The notes under the pieces are model-generated. The model saw nothing but the letters and a program-made list of their open reading frames with translations. It did no database searches and was not told where the DNA came from. Of a DNA stretch of 14,910 bases, positions 13,275-14,910 are shown piece after piece; position 1 is the stretch's first letter, and each line of letters starts with the position of its first letter. This DNA is from JBIKWM01 sp044356305. Lineage in GTDB: Bacteria > Bacteroidota > Bacteroidia > UBA10329. The DNA lies in NCBI GenBank assembly GCA_044356305.1, contig JBIKWM010000057.1:1-14910 (forward strand), read 5' to 3'. The position numbers and the translations under genes were made by a program.

Positions 13275-14537
13275 TCAGTTCTTGCGCACAACAAATTGTA
13301 CCGAGGTACGTGTACGCTGCTCCAGAAGCACCTCACGGCCGCCCACCAGGCGGGCAATCGTCTCGGCATCGTAGTGCCGTATGGTGATCAGTTCAAGGCC
13401 GTCATTCCAACGCACACTGAAGGCCGGATGCAACACATCGTGCAACAGCGCCAACTGCGAAGCTTCGGCATCGGTGGCAAATGAGAAGCTGACGGCCGAG
13501 TTCTGCATCACGTTCAATCGGACCCGCAGCCGGTTGAGGCTGCTGAAGATCACCTCCAGATGGCTCTCAACCACAAACGAATAATCGCTCGGGGTGATGC
13601 TGACCAGCGCCTGCGACTGCCTGATGATGAAAGATGGAACGGGACTCTGAGCCCCTACAGCGCTGATGAGCGTTCCGGGCAGTACGGGGTCAGCAAAAGA
13701 GCGCACCCTTAATGGGATTCCCTTGTTCTGCAAGGGTTTGACGGTTCGTGGGTGAATGACACTGGTTCCGAACCACGTCAGTTCCATGGCATCGAGATAC
13801 GACATCTGTGGGATGAGCACCGTGCCCTCGAACCGCTTCGGGTCGGCATTCAGCACCCCGGGCACATCCTTCCAGATCACCACCTCGTCAGCCATAAGGC
13901 AATGGGCCAGAATGGCGGCCGTGAAATCGCTGCCCTCCCGGCCCAAGGTGGTGGTGTAGTTCTCGTCCGTAACCCCCATGAAACCCTGCGTCACCACCAT
14001 GCCACCGGCCCCCACATGGGCACCTATGGCAGCTTTGGTGCGGGCGGCTGTCAGTTCCCATAGGATGCGGGCATCGCGGTAGGTGCTGTCGGTCATGATC
14101 AGGTCGCGGGCATCGGTCCATGCATTGGTCACCCCGACCATGTTAAGGTAGGCGCTCACAATACGGGTCGACATCAGTTCGCCCAGTGGCACGATCTGGT
14201 CGTAAGTGCGGTCGTATGGATGCACCGGGCCCTCATCCAACAGCCACTCGGCCTCAACCACCAGATTGTCGAGATGCTGGATCACGGCATGTGCCGCAGG
14301 GCCGAGCAGCTCGTGCGCCATGGCCACATGCAGCGCGTGCACCTCTCTGAGTATCCCGGCCGCATCGCCCTGTTCATACAGCGCCCGCACCACATCTTCG
14401 AGGCGGTTGGTGGTCTTGCCCATGGCCGAAACCACCACCACGCCCACGCCCTGCCCATACTGCTGCACGATGTGCGCCACATTGCGCACTGCTGCCGCAT
14501 CCTTCACCGATGCGCCCCCGAACTTGAACACCCTCAT
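13275..14537 (-). CDS. Aspartate kinase (monofunctional)
   Basis: This enzyme phosphorylates aspartate, the first step towards lysine, threonine, methionine and diaminopimelate. The protein has 420 residues. The amino-acid kinase domain (about 1-285) has KFGGAS (5-10), where many relatives have KFGGTS, VVVVSAMGKTTNRL (33-46), PLGELMSTR (117-125), TLGREGSDFTAAIL (197-210) and KDVPGVLNADP (223-233). The C-terminal about 120 residues form the ACT-type regulatory region (ALVSITPSD; NVMQNSAVSFSF; ELITIRHYD), which usually binds end-product amino acids; which one cannot be told here. The length is near that of LysC-type enzymes and there is no homoserine dehydrogenase fusion. A possible -7 element (CATATTTG) lies only 7 nt before the ATG, hinting at a leaderless or very short-leader mRNA, but this is weak. 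Confidence 0.95.
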   Translation of the reverse strand: MRVFKFGGASVKDAAAVRNVAHIVQQYGQGVGVVVVSAMGKTTNRLEDVVRALYEQGDAAGILREVHALHVAMAHELLGPAAHAVIQHLDNLVVEAEWLLDEGPVHPYDRTYDQIVPLGELMSTRIVSAYLNMVGVTNAWTDARDLIMTDSTYRDARILWELTAARTKAAIGAHVGAGGMVVTQGFMGVTDENYTTTLGREGSDFTAAILAHCLMADEVVIWKDVPGVLNADPKRFEGTVLIPQMSYLDAMELTWFGTSVIHPRTVKPLQNKGIPLRVRSFADPVLPGTLISAVGAQSPVPSFIIRQSQALVSITPSDYSFVVESHLEVIFSSLNRLRVRLNVMQNSAVSFSFATDAEASQLALLHDVLHPAFSVRWNDGLELITIRHYDAETIARLVGGREVLLEQRTRTSVQFVVRKN

Positions 14538-14564
14538 CAGGCTACAAATATGCCCTTAGGTCGG

Positions 14565-14717
14565 CTAAGCCCAGTCAATGCGATGGTCTATCTCCAATTT
14601 ATCTGATGGGTCGGGGTTGTGGAATCGGCCGGTGCGGCCATCGCAGGTGCGGAGGTCAAAGAGGCTCCAGTTCAGGGCGCACTCCTCCTCGGCATTAGAG
14701 GCACAGCCACGTGAAAG
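14565..14717 (-). pseudogene. Start-less 3' remnant of an unrecognised gene
   Basis: A 50-codon open frame ends at a TAG (14567-14565) and is preceded in frame by another TAG (14720-14718). It has no ATG, GTG or early TTG. Its codons are GC-rich in third positions like the real neighbours, and the peptide has protein-like composition: ECALNWSLFDLRTCDGRTG and later LEIDHRIDWA, with three cysteines. This looks like the end of a gene whose front was lost, since base composition changes abruptly to AT-rich just upstream. I do not recognise the family. The alternative is a chance frame. Confidence 0.45.
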
Positions 14718-14784
14718 CTATTCTGGGATTACTATGATAACATTCCTTCGAATTATGTATTTATATCGAATAGAGAATCTCTAT
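14718..14784. repeat. AT-rich stretch with two adjacent inverted repeats
   Basis: About 67 nt of clearly AT-richer sequence lies between the gene remnant and the insertion-sequence end and holds no gene. It contains TTCGA and TCGAA (14747-14751 and 14766-14770) and, beside them, a 15-bp palindrome ATAGAGA-A-TCTCTAT (14770-14784). The palindrome abuts the proposed terminal repeat at 14785. It could be an operator, a terminator remnant or a preferred insertion target. Confidence 0.4.
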
Positions 14785-14910
14785 ACCCGTTGTGCTATTG
14801 GGCGAAGCGAACATTTTTGATTTGGCCTAATGGTCTTCCGCTCAGTGCATTATCAAGTTGAATCATGGTCATTGCGGCCAATTTTGAGAGGATTCTCGTG
14901 GCGAGACCGA
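14785..14910 (-). mobile_element. 3' end of an insertion sequence, probably IS982 family, cut by the window edge
   Basis: The proposed outer end reads ACCCGTTGTGC on the plus strand from 14785. IS982-family terminal repeats commonly begin ACCC, and the transposase stop codon overlaps the inner part of this sequence, as expected at the transposase 3' end. The other end, and so any target duplication, is outside the window. The element lies upstream of the aspartate kinase gene and points the same way. Confidence 0.55.
14795..14910 (-). CDS. Transposase C-terminus, IS982-like (5' part outside the window)
   Basis: The frame is open from the right edge to a TAG at 14797-14795, giving 37 residues including TRILSKLAAMTMIQLDNALS and GRPLGQIKNVRFAQ. 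The pattern of a basic helix (SK..A.T.IQ..N) followed by RP...IK and a short tail is what I recall at the C-terminus of IS982-type DDE transposases in Bacteroidota. None of the catalytic acidic residues are in view, so it cannot be told whether the enzyme is intact. Another IS4/IS5-related family is possible. Confidence 0.55.
   Translation of the reverse strand, partial: GLATRILSKLAAMTMIQLDNALSGRPLGQIKNVRFAQ

Overview
The window reads as chromosome of a gliding or T9SS-bearing member of the Bacteroidota, most likely Flavobacteriales. The reasons are the porP-gldK-gldL-gldM gene order of the type IX secretion system (T9SS), a protein with a C-terminal T9SS sorting domain, a Bacteroidota-type aspartate kinase start (KFGGAS), weak or absent Shine-Dalgarno signals, and -7 elements close to TAnnTTTG. 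Every gene I can support lies on the minus strand, so transcription runs from high to low coordinates.

Layout in transcription order. At the right edge (14785-14910) is the 3' end of an insertion sequence, probably IS982 family, cut by the window edge. It is followed by a short AT-rich stretch holding two inverted repeats and by a 50-codon start-less remnant of an unknown gene. Next come an aspartate kinase (14537-13275) and a secreted protein with a T9SS sorting domain (13240-12269). Then come a terminator, a candidate promoter, tRNA-Phe(GAA) (12162-12090) and a second terminator.

Three signalling genes follow closely: a soluble PAS/GAF histidine kinase of the NarX/DesK (HisKA_3) type, a NarL-type response regulator that overlaps it by 4 nt (ATGA), and a membrane HisKA-type kinase. 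After 78 nt comes topA, whose stop codon is separated by 1 nt from the start of an arginase-fold protein with half of its metal site missing. Behind a stem-loop and a candidate promoter lie the T9SS genes: a PorP/SprF-family outer-membrane protein, the lipoprotein GldK, and the motor proteins GldL and GldM. GldM runs off the left edge; gldN would be expected next.

How the genes fit together. GldL and GldM form the proton-driven inner-membrane motor, GldK (with GldN) forms the periplasmic ring, and PorP/SprF proteins sit in the outer membrane. The secreted protein at 12269-13240 carries the tag this machine recognises. The three signalling genes have no stated target. A role in controlling the downstream secretion genes is possible by position only.

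I see no CRISPR array, prophage, restriction or defence system, and no clear new multi-gene system. The most unusual gene is the arginase-fold protein: it appears to keep the ligands of one manganese ion and lose those specific to the other. The right edge, with its IS end beside a 15-bp palindrome and an orphan gene end, is the other place worth a look.
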